NCBI RefSeq assembly: GCF_019970065.1 | Contig: NZ_JAHXYH010000005.1 | Span: forward strand, 248,001-312,000 | Origin: Chryseobacterium sp. OSA05B | GTDB taxonomy: Bacteria > Bacteroidota > Bacteroidia > Flavobacteriales > Weeksellaceae | DNA: 64,000 nt | Direction: 5' to 3' | Shown here: in pieces, positions 7,594 through 16,749 of the stretch | How the letters are laid out: each line of letters opens with the position of its first letter | Numbering within the stretch: position 1 is the first letter of the stretch | Translations under genes and position numbers: made by a program | The notes under the pieces: model-generated | The model's database searches: none | Told to the model about the DNA's origin: nothing | Seen by the model: the letters and a program-made list of their open reading frames with translations, nothing else

Positions 7594-8367
7594 ATGAAAT
7601 CTATTTTACTTTCCAAAAGCCGCCTTTTTCAGGCCGCCTTATTTTTAGCCTTTTTATTCCAATCGAATAATTCACAGGCACAAAGCAGAATCTATGCAAA
7701 CGATCAGCATTCCAATGTATATGGAGTATGTCTGGGATGTGCCGTACAGAATCCTCTGAATGCCGTGGGAGACAACGAAGACAATTACTCTACCATGGTC
7801 ATGGGTACCGTTTTATTGGGGGGCGTTGAACAGACCCTAAGATTCCCTTATGTGAGAATCAACACTAAATTAGTAATCGGTATCGGAACCAATAACATTC
7901 CTCTGACAGTTCAGCTGTTAAGCGGTGTGTATATAGAAACGATCAGCGGAACGACGTCTAATAATGACAGCCAAATGATCACGGCTAGTTTACTGAAGCT
8001 AGCAGACACTCCTAACAGAGCAACGATTGAACTTACTCCTGCCAGCTCATACAACGCCGTTAAAATCAGACTGAGCGGAGGTGTATTAAGTCTTGGTGGT
8101 GGATTCAGAGTATATTATGCTTACCAGGATCCGCTTGCTACGATCATGGCTTACAGCAAAGCCGGACAGATTACGCTGGGTGGTACTGTTCCATTAGAAG
8201 GAGCTGAAGTTACTCTAAGAAATACTTCAGGAAAAGAAGTACACCGTTCTACCCTGAAATCAAATACTTTTGAACTGTCTACTCCACAACCGGAAGGTGT
8301 TTACATCCTGACCGTGGAAGCAAAAGATAAAAAGACTTACACCCGTAAGATCAGAATTACAAACTAA
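7594..8367 (+). CDS. Secreted protein with T9SS type A sorting domain
   Basis: The protein of about 257 residues starts with a signal peptide (MKSILLSKSRLFQAALFLAF, cleavage near SQAQ-S). The body is a beta-rich domain of unknown role with the pattern NPLNAVGDNEDNYST, seen in flavobacterial surface proteins that resemble sugar- or matrix-binding modules. The last 70 or so residues (AGQITLGGTVPLEGAEV to GVYILTVEAKDKKTYTRKIRITN) look like a T9SS type A C-terminal domain, so the product is expected on the cell surface or outside. The ATG at 7594 is chosen because an upstream GTG/TTG candidate sits by the -7 box and would bury the signal peptide. A strong terminator follows. Confidence 0.8.
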   Translation: MKSILLSKSRLFQAALFLAFLFQSNNSQAQSRIYANDQHSNVYGVCLGCAVQNPLNAVGDNEDNYSTMVMGTVLLGGVEQTLRFPYVRINTKLVIGIGTNNIPLTVQLLSGVYIETISGTTSNNDSQMITASLLKLADTPNRATIELTPASSYNAVKIRLSGGVLSLGGGFRVYYAYQDPLATIMAYSKAGQITLGGTVPLEGAEVTLRNTSGKEVHRSTLKSNTFELSTPQPEGVYILTVEAKDKKTYTRKIRITN

Positions 8368-8384
8368 GTAACAGGACTTATTAA

Positions 8385-8421
8385 AACTCCGGCAGGCTTT
8401 TAGCCTGCCGGAGTTTTTTTT
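8385..8421 (+). terminator. Strong terminator after the T9SS cargo gene
   Basis: AACTCCGGCAGGCT (8385-8398) is perfectly complementary to AGCCTGCCGGAGTT (8402-8415) and is followed by T to 8421. Confidence 0.93.
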
Positions 8422-8458
8422 GAACATTTTTAAACTTTTTAGAAGTTAATTACAAGTT

Positions 8459-8486
8459 AAAAAAAATCAGCGGCCCGAAGGGCCGC
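8459..8486 (-). terminator. Terminator of the cobalamin operon
   Basis: On the minus strand, GCGGCCC and GGGCCGC (8470-8476 with 8480-8486) form a hairpin with a TTCG-type loop. A T run corresponding to the A stretch at 8459-8466 follows. It lies 31 bp past the last gene of the operon. Confidence 0.88.
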
Positions 8487-8517
8487 CGATTCCTTGAAAT
8501 AAAATAGACTGTGAAAA

Positions 8518-10797
8518 CTATTTTTTGATCAATTTTTGTTGGTATACTGCTTTATCAGTTACCGCTTTCAGAATATATACTCCGTTCGGAAGCATGCTTA
8601 CATTGATCTGGCCATTGTTAAGCTGCGTATTCACTATTTTTCCGGAAGCATCATAAACGGAAACGGTTAGAATTTTCTCCTGAGTTTTGATGGTAAGAAT
8701 ATCGGTCACCGGATTCGGATAGATGCTGAATTCAATTTTCTTCACTTCTGCTGTCGCTAAAACAGAAACTGTACTGTTTACGGTAAGGGTTTTCTCAACC
8801 ACTTTTCCGTTTGAATTAAAGCTGATCTTGATATCAGCAATTCCTGAAGCAATCGGTGTCAGAACAAGTTCATCATTTCCGTTGATTACTGCAGATACAG
8901 CTGCCGGATTTGAATTGGATTTAATTGATTTTACAATAGCTGATGAAAGGTTATCCTCATCAGAAACGATTGTTTTCAGATCAATCACAGATGCACTGTT
9001 CACACTAACCTGTGAAGGGAACGTACTGCTTACTGTAGGAAGTGTATTATCCGGGAATACGGTTACAGCAGGGAACCAATAATAATCATTAAGCGTTTTT
9101 GTATTGGTAAGGGTTCCGGTTGCATCATAAGTATGGATCCAGTTTTTCTGGTAGTGGGCACCAAAGCCACTTTCTGTTGTATTTAAGATCAACTCATCCG
9201 TTATAGGATTCACACGAAGTGCGGCACCGTAAGGAATTTGCTTATAAGTACCTGTCTGACCAGGAATTGCAGCAAAGTTTTCGTTAAATACTTTTGTCGT
9301 TACATCAAATTTTACGATCTGTGCTCCTGACACGAAACTGTTTACTGAATTATTCCAATATAAAACATTTTGTTTGCTGCTTGCTGTAAAACTTCCAGCA
9401 TTCCAGGCTCCCCAGGATCCTAAATATTTAGTCGTCGGGATGTTATAAGGAGTCGTTGCAAATGTCGTTGTATTAATGTTCACTACTTTCTGATCCTGAA
9501 TGGCCCAGATACTTCCGTCTTTTGCCTGAACAATAGAATGGAAAGCTCCCGGAATTGTGCTCACCAGCGTATCCGTTGCCGGGTCAATTACTAAAATTCC
9601 GGCAGACTGTTTCACGGCAAATACATATTTCGAAGAACGGACCATATTCCCGATCTGTCCTGCATACTGGCCGCCACCGCCTGTTCCAGTGATCAGGCTT
9701 CCCACCTGCATATTCGCGATATCAAATATAAAAATACCGTTCGAAGCTCCGATGTATCCTTTATTCTCATTAACTCCGACGAATGACCTTCCGTCACCTC
9801 CGCCGATATTATTAAATCCTGCGATTTTCTGCATCGTTTGCGCATTCGCTACGACCAGCCTTCCTCCAGGCGTATATTGTGTATCACCACCGTCTGCAGC
9901 CTGCTTAGAAATAAAATAGAATTTATCTCCGTAGATTGTTCCATATTGCGTTGTAGCACCAAAGGCCTGGTTATTATTAGCATTGCTGTACACACGGTAA
10001 TTGATCTGTCCGTTACTGTCAATGAAGTTCACAGAACCATTGGTATGCCCGAACCATTCTTCATTCACAATAAAATATCCATTCGTAAAATTGGTTGATG
10101 CCACATAAGGAGATACTGGCGTCATCGTTGATGAAATAGGGAAAGAAGCCATTCCCGGGTTAAAATTCCAAACATCATATGACCCATTCTGAAGGACACG
10201 GGAAGTAGCACCTACTCCTGAATATCCGAAATCGGCATCTGTAGGATCTTTTACCCAATATGACCAGTAGCTGTTGTACCATCCTGATCCCCAATGATCT
10301 GAAGCATCGGCTGCCGTATAATCATCAAAATCATAAGCAGCTGTATTTACGATACCATTGACAGGGTAATAAGGATAAGTTACATTCCCGCTTTTATAGA
10401 GTGCATTGCTGTTCTGTCCGTTCAAATCAAAGCCCATTCCTCCGATTGCAGTTCCGAACTGTGTCCCCGGATAAAGCAATGTGAAAAATCTGTGATCTGC
10501 CTGTGCAATCGCTTTCAGCATGTCTTCTCCGGTAGCGTTTCCGTTCCATCTGAATCCCCATACCAAAGCATCAGGATTTTTGCTGTCATTCCACTGTACC
10601 ACGAAAGCTGCTTCGTTGGTACCGCTTCCCACCCAATACTGAATATCAGAAAAACTGATATTGGTGGTTACTGTCGTATTCAGCTGATTGCTGCCAGTAC
10701 CCTGAATATCATTTCTGGGTACGCCCTGTACTTTTACCTGTGCATTCGCAAAGAACGCAAACAGAAACAGTACGGTAAAAAGATAAAACTTTTTCAT
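8518..10797 (-). CDS. T9SS-exported DUF5074 beta-propeller protein, last gene of the B12 operon
   Basis: The 759-residue protein has a signal peptide (1-19, cleavage near FANAQ). Its N-terminal domain (about 45-210) has the motif FVVQWNDSKNPDALVWGFRW, of a type I associate with B12-regulated loci in Bacteroidota. A central YncE/DUF5074-like beta-propeller (about 290-570) follows, then an Ig-like module (about 585-675). The C-terminal T9SS type A sorting domain (about 690-759) contains YPNPVTDILTI and GVYILKAVTDKAVYQQKLIKK. It is the fourth gene after the cobalamin riboswitch, 38 bp after the preceding gene. It is therefore a candidate cell-surface or secreted cobalamin-binding protein delivered by T9SS rather than by lipidation. 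B12 binding is inferred, not seen. Confidence 0.83.
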   Translation of the reverse strand: MKKFYLFTVLFLFAFFANAQVKVQGVPRNDIQGTGSNQLNTTVTTNISFSDIQYWVGSGTNEAAFVVQWNDSKNPDALVWGFRWNGNATGEDMLKAIAQADHRFFTLLYPGTQFGTAIGGMGFDLNGQNSNALYKSGNVTYPYYPVNGIVNTAAYDFDDYTAADASDHWGSGWYNSYWSYWVKDPTDADFGYSGVGATSRVLQNGSYDVWNFNPGMASFPISSTMTPVSPYVASTNFTNGYFIVNEEWFGHTNGSVNFIDSNGQINYRVYSNANNNQAFGATTQYGTIYGDKFYFISKQAADGGDTQYTPGGRLVVANAQTMQKIAGFNNIGGGDGRSFVGVNENKGYIGASNGIFIFDIANMQVGSLITGTGGGGQYAGQIGNMVRSSKYVFAVKQSAGILVIDPATDTLVSTIPGAFHSIVQAKDGSIWAIQDQKVVNINTTTFATTPYNIPTTKYLGSWGAWNAGSFTASSKQNVLYWNNSVNSFVSGAQIVKFDVTTKVFNENFAAIPGQTGTYKQIPYGAALRVNPITDELILNTTESGFGAHYQKNWIHTYDATGTLTNTKTLNDYYWFPAVTVFPDNTLPTVSSTFPSQVSVNSASVIDLKTIVSDEDNLSSAIVKSIKSNSNPAAVSAVINGNDELVLTPIASGIADIKISFNSNGKVVEKTLTVNSTVSVLATAEVKKIEFSIYPNPVTDILTIKTQEKILTVSVYDASGKIVNTQLNNGQINVSMLPNGVYILKAVTDKAVYQQKLIKK

Positions 10798-10835
10798 TTT
10801 TCGAATTATATATATTAAATTTTGTTTTCCATTTT

Positions 10836-12044
10836 CTAATTGAGATGCAGGTCATAGGCTCCTGCCACTTCTGTGGAAACCTCTCCAAGCCAGCCGGCTT
10901 CCTGATTGATTCCCGTATACACCTTTATAAAATCGATGCCCGGAAGTTTTACATACTTTCCGTTCTTATCTACAGCCCAGGAAATATCTATGTTGGAAGC
11001 TTCATCGTTGTTCGGGGCGTTGTCTGCATAGCCGTACTCATAAGAGGTTCCCACCCAATAAGTCCCCACTCCGCTCTGGTCGTAAAAATTATCCTTAAGT
11101 CTGGTCCCCGTAAGTGTGTAAGAAGCAGTCGGGAGCCATAAAGGATAATAGCTTTGCGCATGGAAGGCGTTTCTGGTTTTAAATCCAGAATTCCCTATAT
11201 TATCCTGCCACTTGATGTACTCCACATCAGCTTGCCAAAAATCACTTCCGGGAACAGGCGGCTTGCTTTCGTTGGGTTTGAAATAGGTTATGCTGTAATT
11301 TTTCGTTGTTGAATTTTTAAAATATTCGCTGCCGGCGATCTCATACCATTCATCCTCGTCCGGTTTACCGTTGTTATTTTTATCATAGCCAACCATGATG
11401 ATACCGGGTTCGCATGATCCTGTTCTGGTAGCATTGGCATCATTTCCCCAGAATGAATTTCCGAGAATTTTAAAATCTCTTCCGTCAAGGTTCGGGATCG
11501 TATGATCGAAGCCGAAAGCAACATAGCCTCCGAAACCGCCAAGCGTAACCATCGTTGAATTTCCCCCTACCAATGATTCTTTTGCCTTTTTGATCATATC
11601 CAACTCCGTATTTCCGTTCAAATATTCCGGGTTCTCATTGATAAACTGGCCTATAGCGGGACGGAATTCAAAGACATCTGAAATATATTTACTGTAAGGC
11701 GTGAGTTCTTTATTAACAATGATAGTCGACTTATAAATCTTCACCGCTCCTTTTACCTCTACTTTCAATGTCAAAGGATAGTTTTGCACGGTGGAACTCA
11801 CAAAATCCAATTGCAGATGATCGGAAATAACAGCATCATTGATGCTCCAGGTCAGCTTGCCGTCAATTTTTGGATCTATACTTAAAAGTTTAAGCCTGTC
11901 AATTGTATATGATTCTTTAAGAACTTCTGCTGGAAAAGTTACTTCCTCCATCACTTCTTCACTATCGCTTTTACAGGCTGCCGTTCCCAACAGCAAGGAA
12001 GAGAGAAGAAGTGTTTTTAAAATATGTTTCGTTTTTCTTTCCAT
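10836..12044 (-). CDS. Surface lipoprotein of the B12 operon with PKD-like and C-terminal cell-surface domain
   Basis: The product of about 402 residues is a lipoprotein (MERKTKHILK start, lipid Cys24 in GTAAC). A PKD/Ig-like segment (about 30-110) precedes a domain with GGFGGYVAFGFDHTIPNLDGRDF, GNSFWGN, GSCEPGIIMV and NNNGKPDEDEWYEIAGSEY. That domain is known to me from proteins encoded beside BtuG in Bacteroidota, and its DxNxNGxPDEDE stretch resembles a calcium-binding loop. The ATG at 12044 was chosen over an upstream ATG at 12149, which would lie within the preceding gene and bury the signal peptide. The gap to the btuG-like stop codon is 16 bp, so the genes are co-transcribed. Its exact function is unknown. 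Confidence 0.8.
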   Translation of the reverse strand: MERKTKHILKTLLLSSLLLGTAACKSDSEEVMEEVTFPAEVLKESYTIDRLKLLSIDPKIDGKLTWSINDAVISDHLQLDFVSSTVQNYPLTLKVEVKGAVKIYKSTIIVNKELTPYSKYISDVFEFRPAIGQFINENPEYLNGNTELDMIKKAKESLVGGNSTMVTLGGFGGYVAFGFDHTIPNLDGRDFKILGNSFWGNDANATRTGSCEPGIIMVGYDKNNNGKPDEDEWYEIAGSEYFKNSTTKNYSITYFKPNESKPPVPGSDFWQADVEYIKWQDNIGNSGFKTRNAFHAQSYYPLWLPTASYTLTGTRLKDNFYDQSGVGTYWVGTSYEYGYADNAPNNDEASNIDISWAVDKNGKYVKLPGIDFIKVYTGINQEAGWLGEVSTEVAGAYDLHLN

Positions 12045-12060
12045 TATTTTCCTGATCTGA

Positions 12061-13194
12061 TTATTTATATAAAAAAGCAAAGTGAGCAGGAATATTTCCG
12101 CCTTCTGTTTTCCACTTGAATTTTCCGCTCTTGTCGAAACAGTATACATATCCGGTGGTTACATAATTTTTCGCATCCGTTAGATAAATGTCTTCCGTAT
12201 AAGGATTTACAGCAATTCCATAAGGCGCTTTGATCTCGTCCACATATTGCTGGTCGATGATTTTGTTGGAAATAACCTGCTCGGTCTTTACATCAATGAT
12301 TCCAAAGGTTTTGACGTATGTATGGGTATTGTAATTAAATTCATTTCCGTAATAGTACAGCTTATCATTGACGATTGTCATTCCGCTGACAGCAACGTGA
12401 AAGTCTTTTTTCACAGTACCTGTAGCAGCATCCACAAGGAAAAGACTGGATGGAATGTTATAATAATCTCCTCTTGAACTTACATACAGATCTCCATAGT
12501 TGTCCTTTTTAATACGGTGAAGATTAATGGCCACATCAATTTTCTTGATTTGCGTAAAGCTGTTCAAATCAATAACGGAAACGGTTTTGTCATAATTCGG
12601 GAACATATATCCCCCGGAATTAGCCACAAAAAGCTGATCTCCCATAATTTCTATTTCTTCCGGCTGATATCCAACTACAACCTGCCTTTCGATGTTCAGT
12701 GATGTGGTATCAATTTCCACTACTTTTCCCGGTGGCGAGTTCGGATTCAGATCAACGGGACCTGCGTAGCTGCTGGCATAGACTTTATTGCCTTTAAAAG
12801 CCAGATAACGGCAGTTCTGCAGCTGTATAGTCTTGATTCTTTTGGCTGTTTTCGCTTCCAGTACTTCAATTTTATTGGAAACATTCACTACGACATACAT
12901 TTTGCTACCGTAGATCATGATATGATTTCCCACATCACCCAGCTCTTTTACCACACTCGGATTGGTTTCCCCATAAATATTTTTACGGTATGTTCCTGTC
13001 GCATAATCGAAATAATCGAGCGTACATTTGTTGCTGCCCATATTTCCTTCGTTCAGAAGATAAAATCCTTTAATAGGTGTATCTTCTCCATTGCTTACCT
13101 CTTTTGTTTCCGAAGGAACTATATTGTCATCTGTCCTACATGAGAACAGAAAGAAAAGAGTAAAGGCCAGCAGGCAAAAGTTTAGTTTTTTCAT
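12061..13194 (-). CDS. btuG: BtuG-like surface cobalamin-binding lipoprotein (YncE/DUF5074 beta-propeller)
   Basis: The 377-residue lipoprotein has lipid Cys19 in LFFLFSC. It reads as a seven-bladed propeller with the BtuG-type opening GFYLLNEGNMGSNKCTLDYFD and repeated blade motifs (GDVGNHIMIYGSKMYVVVNVSNKIEVLEAKT, YQPEEIEIMGDQLFVANSGG, IKAPYGIAVNPYTEDIYLTDA). BtuG proteins in gut Bacteroides bind vitamin B12 very tightly at the cell surface and hand it to BtuB. The start codon overlaps the btuB stop (ATGA, 13191-13194), so translation is probably coupled. Symbol assignment rests on domain type plus the riboswitch-controlled btuB context. Confidence 0.82.
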   Translation of the reverse strand: MKKLNFCLLAFTLFFLFSCRTDDNIVPSETKEVSNGEDTPIKGFYLLNEGNMGSNKCTLDYFDYATGTYRKNIYGETNPSVVKELGDVGNHIMIYGSKMYVVVNVSNKIEVLEAKTAKRIKTIQLQNCRYLAFKGNKVYASSYAGPVDLNPNSPPGKVVEIDTTSLNIERQVVVGYQPEEIEIMGDQLFVANSGGYMFPNYDKTVSVIDLNSFTQIKKIDVAINLHRIKKDNYGDLYVSSRGDYYNIPSSLFLVDAATGTVKKDFHVAVSGMTIVNDKLYYYGNEFNYNTHTYVKTFGIIDVKTEQVISNKIIDQQYVDEIKAPYGIAVNPYTEDIYLTDAKNYVTTGYVYCFDKSGKFKWKTEGGNIPAHFAFLYK

Positions 13195-15221
13195 AATGTA
13201 AAGCTTACAATAAGTTTAAAATTTCTTCCGGGCATCGGATAATTCCTGACCACGTCATAGTATTGATTAAGGACGTTATTGACCTCAAAACCGGCATTAA
13301 TCTGGTGAGAATGCCAGTTGAATTTTTTCTGAACGGATAAATCATGGGTGTACCATGGCTGAAGATAATTGGCTTTGATATTATTCAGCTGGGCATCATA
13401 GCGTTCTCCGGTGTACATAAAACTGTAATTGAAACTCCAGTCTTTATAGTCTGCCATCATGGTAAAAGTTAATGCATGCCATGGCACATAGGAGATCTGG
13501 TCACCGTAATAATCGTCACTTTTATCAGTATAATCTCCGGCGCGCTGATAGGTATAGCTTACCAAAGGTTTCAGTTTCAATTTATTAATATCAAATTCAG
13601 CCTGAACATTCACGTCTGCCCCAATGATTTTTACTTCACCCAAATTCACCATCATCCATCTGAAAAGATTGGTGGTAGGAACCGCGATAATCTTGTTCTC
13701 AACTTCATTATAATAGCCATCCACTTTCACATAGATTCCTTTAAAAAATTGATGGTCATAGAGTTTCTGATAGGTGAAACCTGCATCATACTGGTTCGTG
13801 TATTCAGGTTTAAGCATTACATTCCCGATCATGGTGTAATACAAATCATTGAAAGTAGGCATTCTGAAAACTCTTTTGTAGAAAGCCCGAACGGTAAGAT
13901 CTTTAGATTCAAAAGGCTGATAGCTCAGGAAAGCGGAAGGGGTCCATTCGGTTTTATCGGGAGACTTCGCATTCATTTTTACGTTTTCATGGACAAAAGT
14001 TCCCAGAACACTTCCCAGAAACTTAAATCTATTCCATTGATAGGTCGTAGCAAAAGAAACGAGCGAAGTATAACGGGTAGGATATGAAAAATCCCTCAGA
14101 CTGGCATTGAGATTATTATACTGAAAATCAAAACTCGCACTTACATCCCAGTTGTTATTAATAGAATAAATATTTGAATTGGAAAAATAGAGCTCTCTCT
14201 GAACATAAGAATTATCTATCGGCAGCGCTGTGTTGGCTATATTCACTGTATCTAAAAACCGGGTGTAGTCGTAAGCAAATTTAGCTTTGAACTGCGTTTC
14301 AAATTTTGGAAACAGCTTTTTTCGGAAACTGGCCTGGACAAAATAGTTTTCATCCAGCATCTGCTGACCTTTAGGTGTGAAATTATTATTAACAATGGCT
14401 GTGGGAACTCCACGATCGGAAATATAGCCGTATCCGCGTACACTCCAGCTTCCGTCATTAATGGTTCCGTTTAAGGTGCCTTCAAAACGTTTCGCTCGGA
14501 TGTAGGAATCATATCTTCTGGCAATGGTATCATTGGCAACAGATCCGTCGGAATTTTTCTTTTCGTATTTATATTTATATAATCCATCGCTTTGTACAAA
14601 TTCCGAGCTGAAACTTGCCGAAACTCTGTCTGAAAGCTTCTGCTCCAGACGGAAGGAAGGATTAAACAAACTGATCGAACCTAATTTCAGCTTAACCGTC
14701 AGATTGGTCTTCTGATCTCCTTTAAAAACAGGTATTTTAGGCTGAAGATAAATAGATCCGGAAGATCCGAAGTCCTTTGCAGGCTGAAAAATTTCACTTT
14801 TCTGACCATTATATAAAGAAATGGCTTGAAGATCATCCAGTGAAAATTTTCCAAGATCCACGATTCCGTTCTGAACATTTCCCAGCTGGATACCGTCATA
14901 GAAAACACCCACATGCTGGCTTCCCATACTTCGGATATTGACCGTTTTCAGGCCACCCATTCCGCCATAATCTTTGATCTGAACTCCTGAAAAATACCGT
15001 AAAGCATCGGCCACCGACTGGCTGTTCAATCTTTCAAGTTGTTCCCCTGAAAGGATCTGTGCGGGAAGAATTTCTTTAAAATCTTTTTTGTAAAGCTGGA
15101 TAGGAAGAATGGTTTTCTCCCTGAGGGTGTCTCCGGATTGTGAGAATATAAGTTGAGATGCTGCCACAAATAATGTGATAACGCCTTTTTTAAACTGTGA
15201 AGCAGTATATTTTCTGACCAT
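13191..15221 (-). CDS. btuB: TonB-dependent cobalamin receptor, BtuB-like
   Basis: The 676-residue outer-membrane receptor has a signal peptide (1-28, ending near IFSQ). The N-terminal plug (about 50-165) contains LNSQSVADALRYFSGVQIKDYGGMGGLKTVNIRSMGSQHVGVFYDGIQLGN, and a 22-strand-type barrel ends in an aromatic/hydrophobic strand (NFKLIVSFTL). Substrate assignment comes from the cobalamin riboswitch directly upstream and the BtuG-like gene downstream; the plug also resembles BtuB. It is the first gene of the operon. No B12 ABC importer genes (btuCDF) are in this operon, so the inner-membrane step must be encoded elsewhere. Confidence 0.87.
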   Translation of the reverse strand: MVRKYTASQFKKGVITLFVAASQLIFSQSGDTLREKTILPIQLYKKDFKEILPAQILSGEQLERLNSQSVADALRYFSGVQIKDYGGMGGLKTVNIRSMGSQHVGVFYDGIQLGNVQNGIVDLGKFSLDDLQAISLYNGQKSEIFQPAKDFGSSGSIYLQPKIPVFKGDQKTNLTVKLKLGSISLFNPSFRLEQKLSDRVSASFSSEFVQSDGLYKYKYEKKNSDGSVANDTIARRYDSYIRAKRFEGTLNGTINDGSWSVRGYGYISDRGVPTAIVNNNFTPKGQQMLDENYFVQASFRKKLFPKFETQFKAKFAYDYTRFLDTVNIANTALPIDNSYVQRELYFSNSNIYSINNNWDVSASFDFQYNNLNASLRDFSYPTRYTSLVSFATTYQWNRFKFLGSVLGTFVHENVKMNAKSPDKTEWTPSAFLSYQPFESKDLTVRAFYKRVFRMPTFNDLYYTMIGNVMLKPEYTNQYDAGFTYQKLYDHQFFKGIYVKVDGYYNEVENKIIAVPTTNLFRWMMVNLGEVKIIGADVNVQAEFDINKLKLKPLVSYTYQRAGDYTDKSDDYYGDQISYVPWHALTFTMMADYKDWSFNYSFMYTGERYDAQLNNIKANYLQPWYTHDLSVQKKFNWHSHQINAGFEVNNVLNQYYDVVRNYPMPGRNFKLIVSFTL

Positions 15222-15329
15222 TAGCTCATTGAGAATAATGTTGACGCTAATGGATATAAGATAGCAAAGATAAAGCGCAGCTGTTACTGCACAGAATCAT
15301 TGTTGTCCTAAGCTTTATTCCACGAAAGC

Positions 15330-15507
15330 ATCAAACGTTTATCTTCTGGCAGGTCTTCTGACTTACTCCGTTTTTGAAATCCTTCCCATTAAAAAACAGT
15401 GGATATACTCTTCAAAAACTTTGATGTGGAGCTTACAGCAGCGGGTCTGTTCCGGATTTTCACCGGATTCCCTTTTAAGTGCTTTTTACAGCGCACCAGA
15501 TTTCGGC
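15330..15507 (-). promoter_or_regulatory. Cobalamin riboswitch
   Basis: Read on the minus strand, the leader has the conserved blocks of the adenosylcobalamin aptamer in order: GGGAATCCGGTGAAAATCCG, ACAGACCCGCTGCTGTAA, CCACTG, GGGAAGG and the B12 box AGTCAGAAGACCTGCC (15349-15364). It precedes the btuB-like gene by about 110 nt. No strong terminator hairpin is apparent between aptamer and ATG, so control may act on translation initiation. The part from 15222 to 15329 is leader sequence with a second TATCTTTG box at 15265-15272 but no matching -33. Confidence 0.95.
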
Positions 15508-15536
15508 AAAGATAGAAAATAATTAGCAGATGCAAT
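15508..15536 (-). promoter_or_regulatory. Promoter of the cobalamin operon
   Basis: On the minus strand, TTG (15536-15534), an 18-nt spacer and TATCTTTG (15515-15508) place the transcription start at about 15501, at the 5' edge of the riboswitch. Confidence 0.7.
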
Positions 15537-15661
15537 ACATCACATAATAAATTAACTATCAACACTATAAAAACATCTTAAACGACATTTTTAATGACTA
15601 AAAATTGTAAAGACTCTTTTTTTTAATGGAAAAAAGCAAGTGTGCAAAGAAGAGATTGTAC

Positions 15662-15702
15662 AAAAACCGGTGGCTTTGGGAACCTCAGCCAGCGGTTTTT
15701 TT
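15662..15702. terminator. Bidirectional terminator / palindrome B
   Basis: CCGGTGGCT (15667-15675) and AGCCAGCGG (15687-15695) pair at 8 of 9 positions, flanked by AAAAA on the left and seven T on the right. It can terminate either strand and most likely ends the MbnP-type operon on the minus strand. Its core resembles palindrome A at 15766-15786 in inverted orientation. Confidence 0.75.
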
Positions 15703-15765
15703 AGAAATTACAGTAAAATGTAAAATTACTTCTCATGTAATGAACATTGAATAACCTACACTTGA

Positions 15766-15786
15766 TGGCTGAGGCTCGAAGCCACC
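15766..15786. repeat. REP-like palindrome A
   Basis: TGGCTGAGGCTCGAAGCCACC lies a few bases past the stop of the outer-membrane protein gene (15793, minus strand). Its reverse complement GGTGGCTTCGAG-CCTCAGCCA matches the arms of 15669-15691 (GGTGGCTT, CCTCAGCCA), so the two form an inverted pair about 75 bp apart. Confidence 0.6.
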
Positions 15787-15792
15787 ATGACC

Positions 15793-16749
15793 TTAAATTC
15801 CAAAATTGATAAAAACACTGAATCTTGATTTTGCTTCAATGTCCCCACTTGCCAGATTGGAATAAGCAGGCAGCATGACCTCTCCTCCCAGACTGAACTT
15901 TTTATAGGAAGCCTCAAAACCGAGTTTTCCATATAAAGCGCTTCCGGCCGTTTTGGGCAATACCTCGTCAAACTGTTTGTTTTTATCATAAACTTCGCCC
16001 TGAAGTCCGGCTTTTGCAGAGAAAATGGCCTTTTCATTTCCTGAAAGCTGATAAAAACCTGTCGCGGCGTAATTCCACTGGTTTCCGAAACGGTAATTCT
16101 TTTTGTTTTCGGTTTTTACGGTGTAATCTGTGTTGATCAGTACAGCCAGCTTATTCTTTTGAAACTTATAATTCAAAGCGGCCTGATAATCCCAGCTTCC
16201 CGTTCCCAGCTGAAAACTTGGATTAACGCCAGAAGCTCCTTTTTCATCAAATTTTCCTAAAGGAATTTTGACTCCCAAACCTCCATTAAGCTGGTGAAAA
16301 TTATCTTTAGAACTCACGATCCGATAAATTCCCATCAGGTTCAGATCTCCGATCCCATTAATGTTGATATCGCCCTGCATGGTTCTCTTCTCATGAAAAT
16401 GAAAGGGCAGGCTGGCGTATACACTCAGCTTTTCTGTCAATGGAATTTTCCCCCAAACCTGCAGGGTATTGAAATACTGATCCTGTGTAAGATCTTTTAC
16501 AAAAAGATTTTCTTTAGCTTTATAATGCTGGGCAAAATATTTGATCCCGATAAACTGCGGATTCAGCAAAGATTCAAAACCGGAAGACCCGTTTCCTGCA
16601 GCACAGCCGCACGCATCACAGTCGTCAAATACAATTTTATCTATATGATCTGCGATATACAAACTGTCGTTGATTGTTTTAGCCTGACAGACTAATGATA
16701 ATGTGATGCTCAGTATAAAAATTATGTTTTTCATGTTCATGATGCTCAT
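15793..16749 (-). CDS. Outer-membrane beta-barrel protein with N-terminal Cys cluster, MbnP/MbnH operon
   Basis: The 318-residue exported protein has a signal peptide (to about residue 22, VCQA). Just after it comes a cysteine cluster, Cys44-x-x-Cys47-x-Cys49 (CDACGC), followed by GNGSSG. The rest is built of alternating amphipathic beta strands like the 12-strand transporter/MetA-pathway barrels (GDLNLMGIYRIV, QLGTGSWDYQAALNYKF, YGKLGFEASYK) and ends in an aromatic residue-containing strand. The start overlaps the peroxidase stop (ATGA), so translation is coupled. The Cys cluster suggests metal or haem handling at the periplasmic face. That is inference; I do not recognise a specific named family. 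Confidence 0.72.
   Translation of the reverse strand: MSIMNMKNIIFILSITLSLVCQAKTINDSLYIADHIDKIVFDDCDACGCAAGNGSSGFESLLNPQFIGIKYFAQHYKAKENLFVKDLTQDQYFNTLQVWGKIPLTEKLSVYASLPFHFHEKRTMQGDININGIGDLNLMGIYRIVSSKDNFHQLNGGLGVKIPLGKFDEKGASGVNPSFQLGTGSWDYQAALNYKFQKNKLAVLINTDYTVKTENKKNYRFGNQWNYAATGFYQLSGNEKAIFSAKAGLQGEVYDKNKQFDEVLPKTAGSALYGKLGFEASYKKFSLGGEVMLPAYSNLASGDIEAKSRFSVFINFGI

Noticed and set aside
15265..15272. Second btuB promoter downstream of the riboswitch
   Set aside because: TATCTTTG matches the -7 consensus, but no TTG lies at a suitable distance upstream. A promoter here would also bypass the riboswitch.
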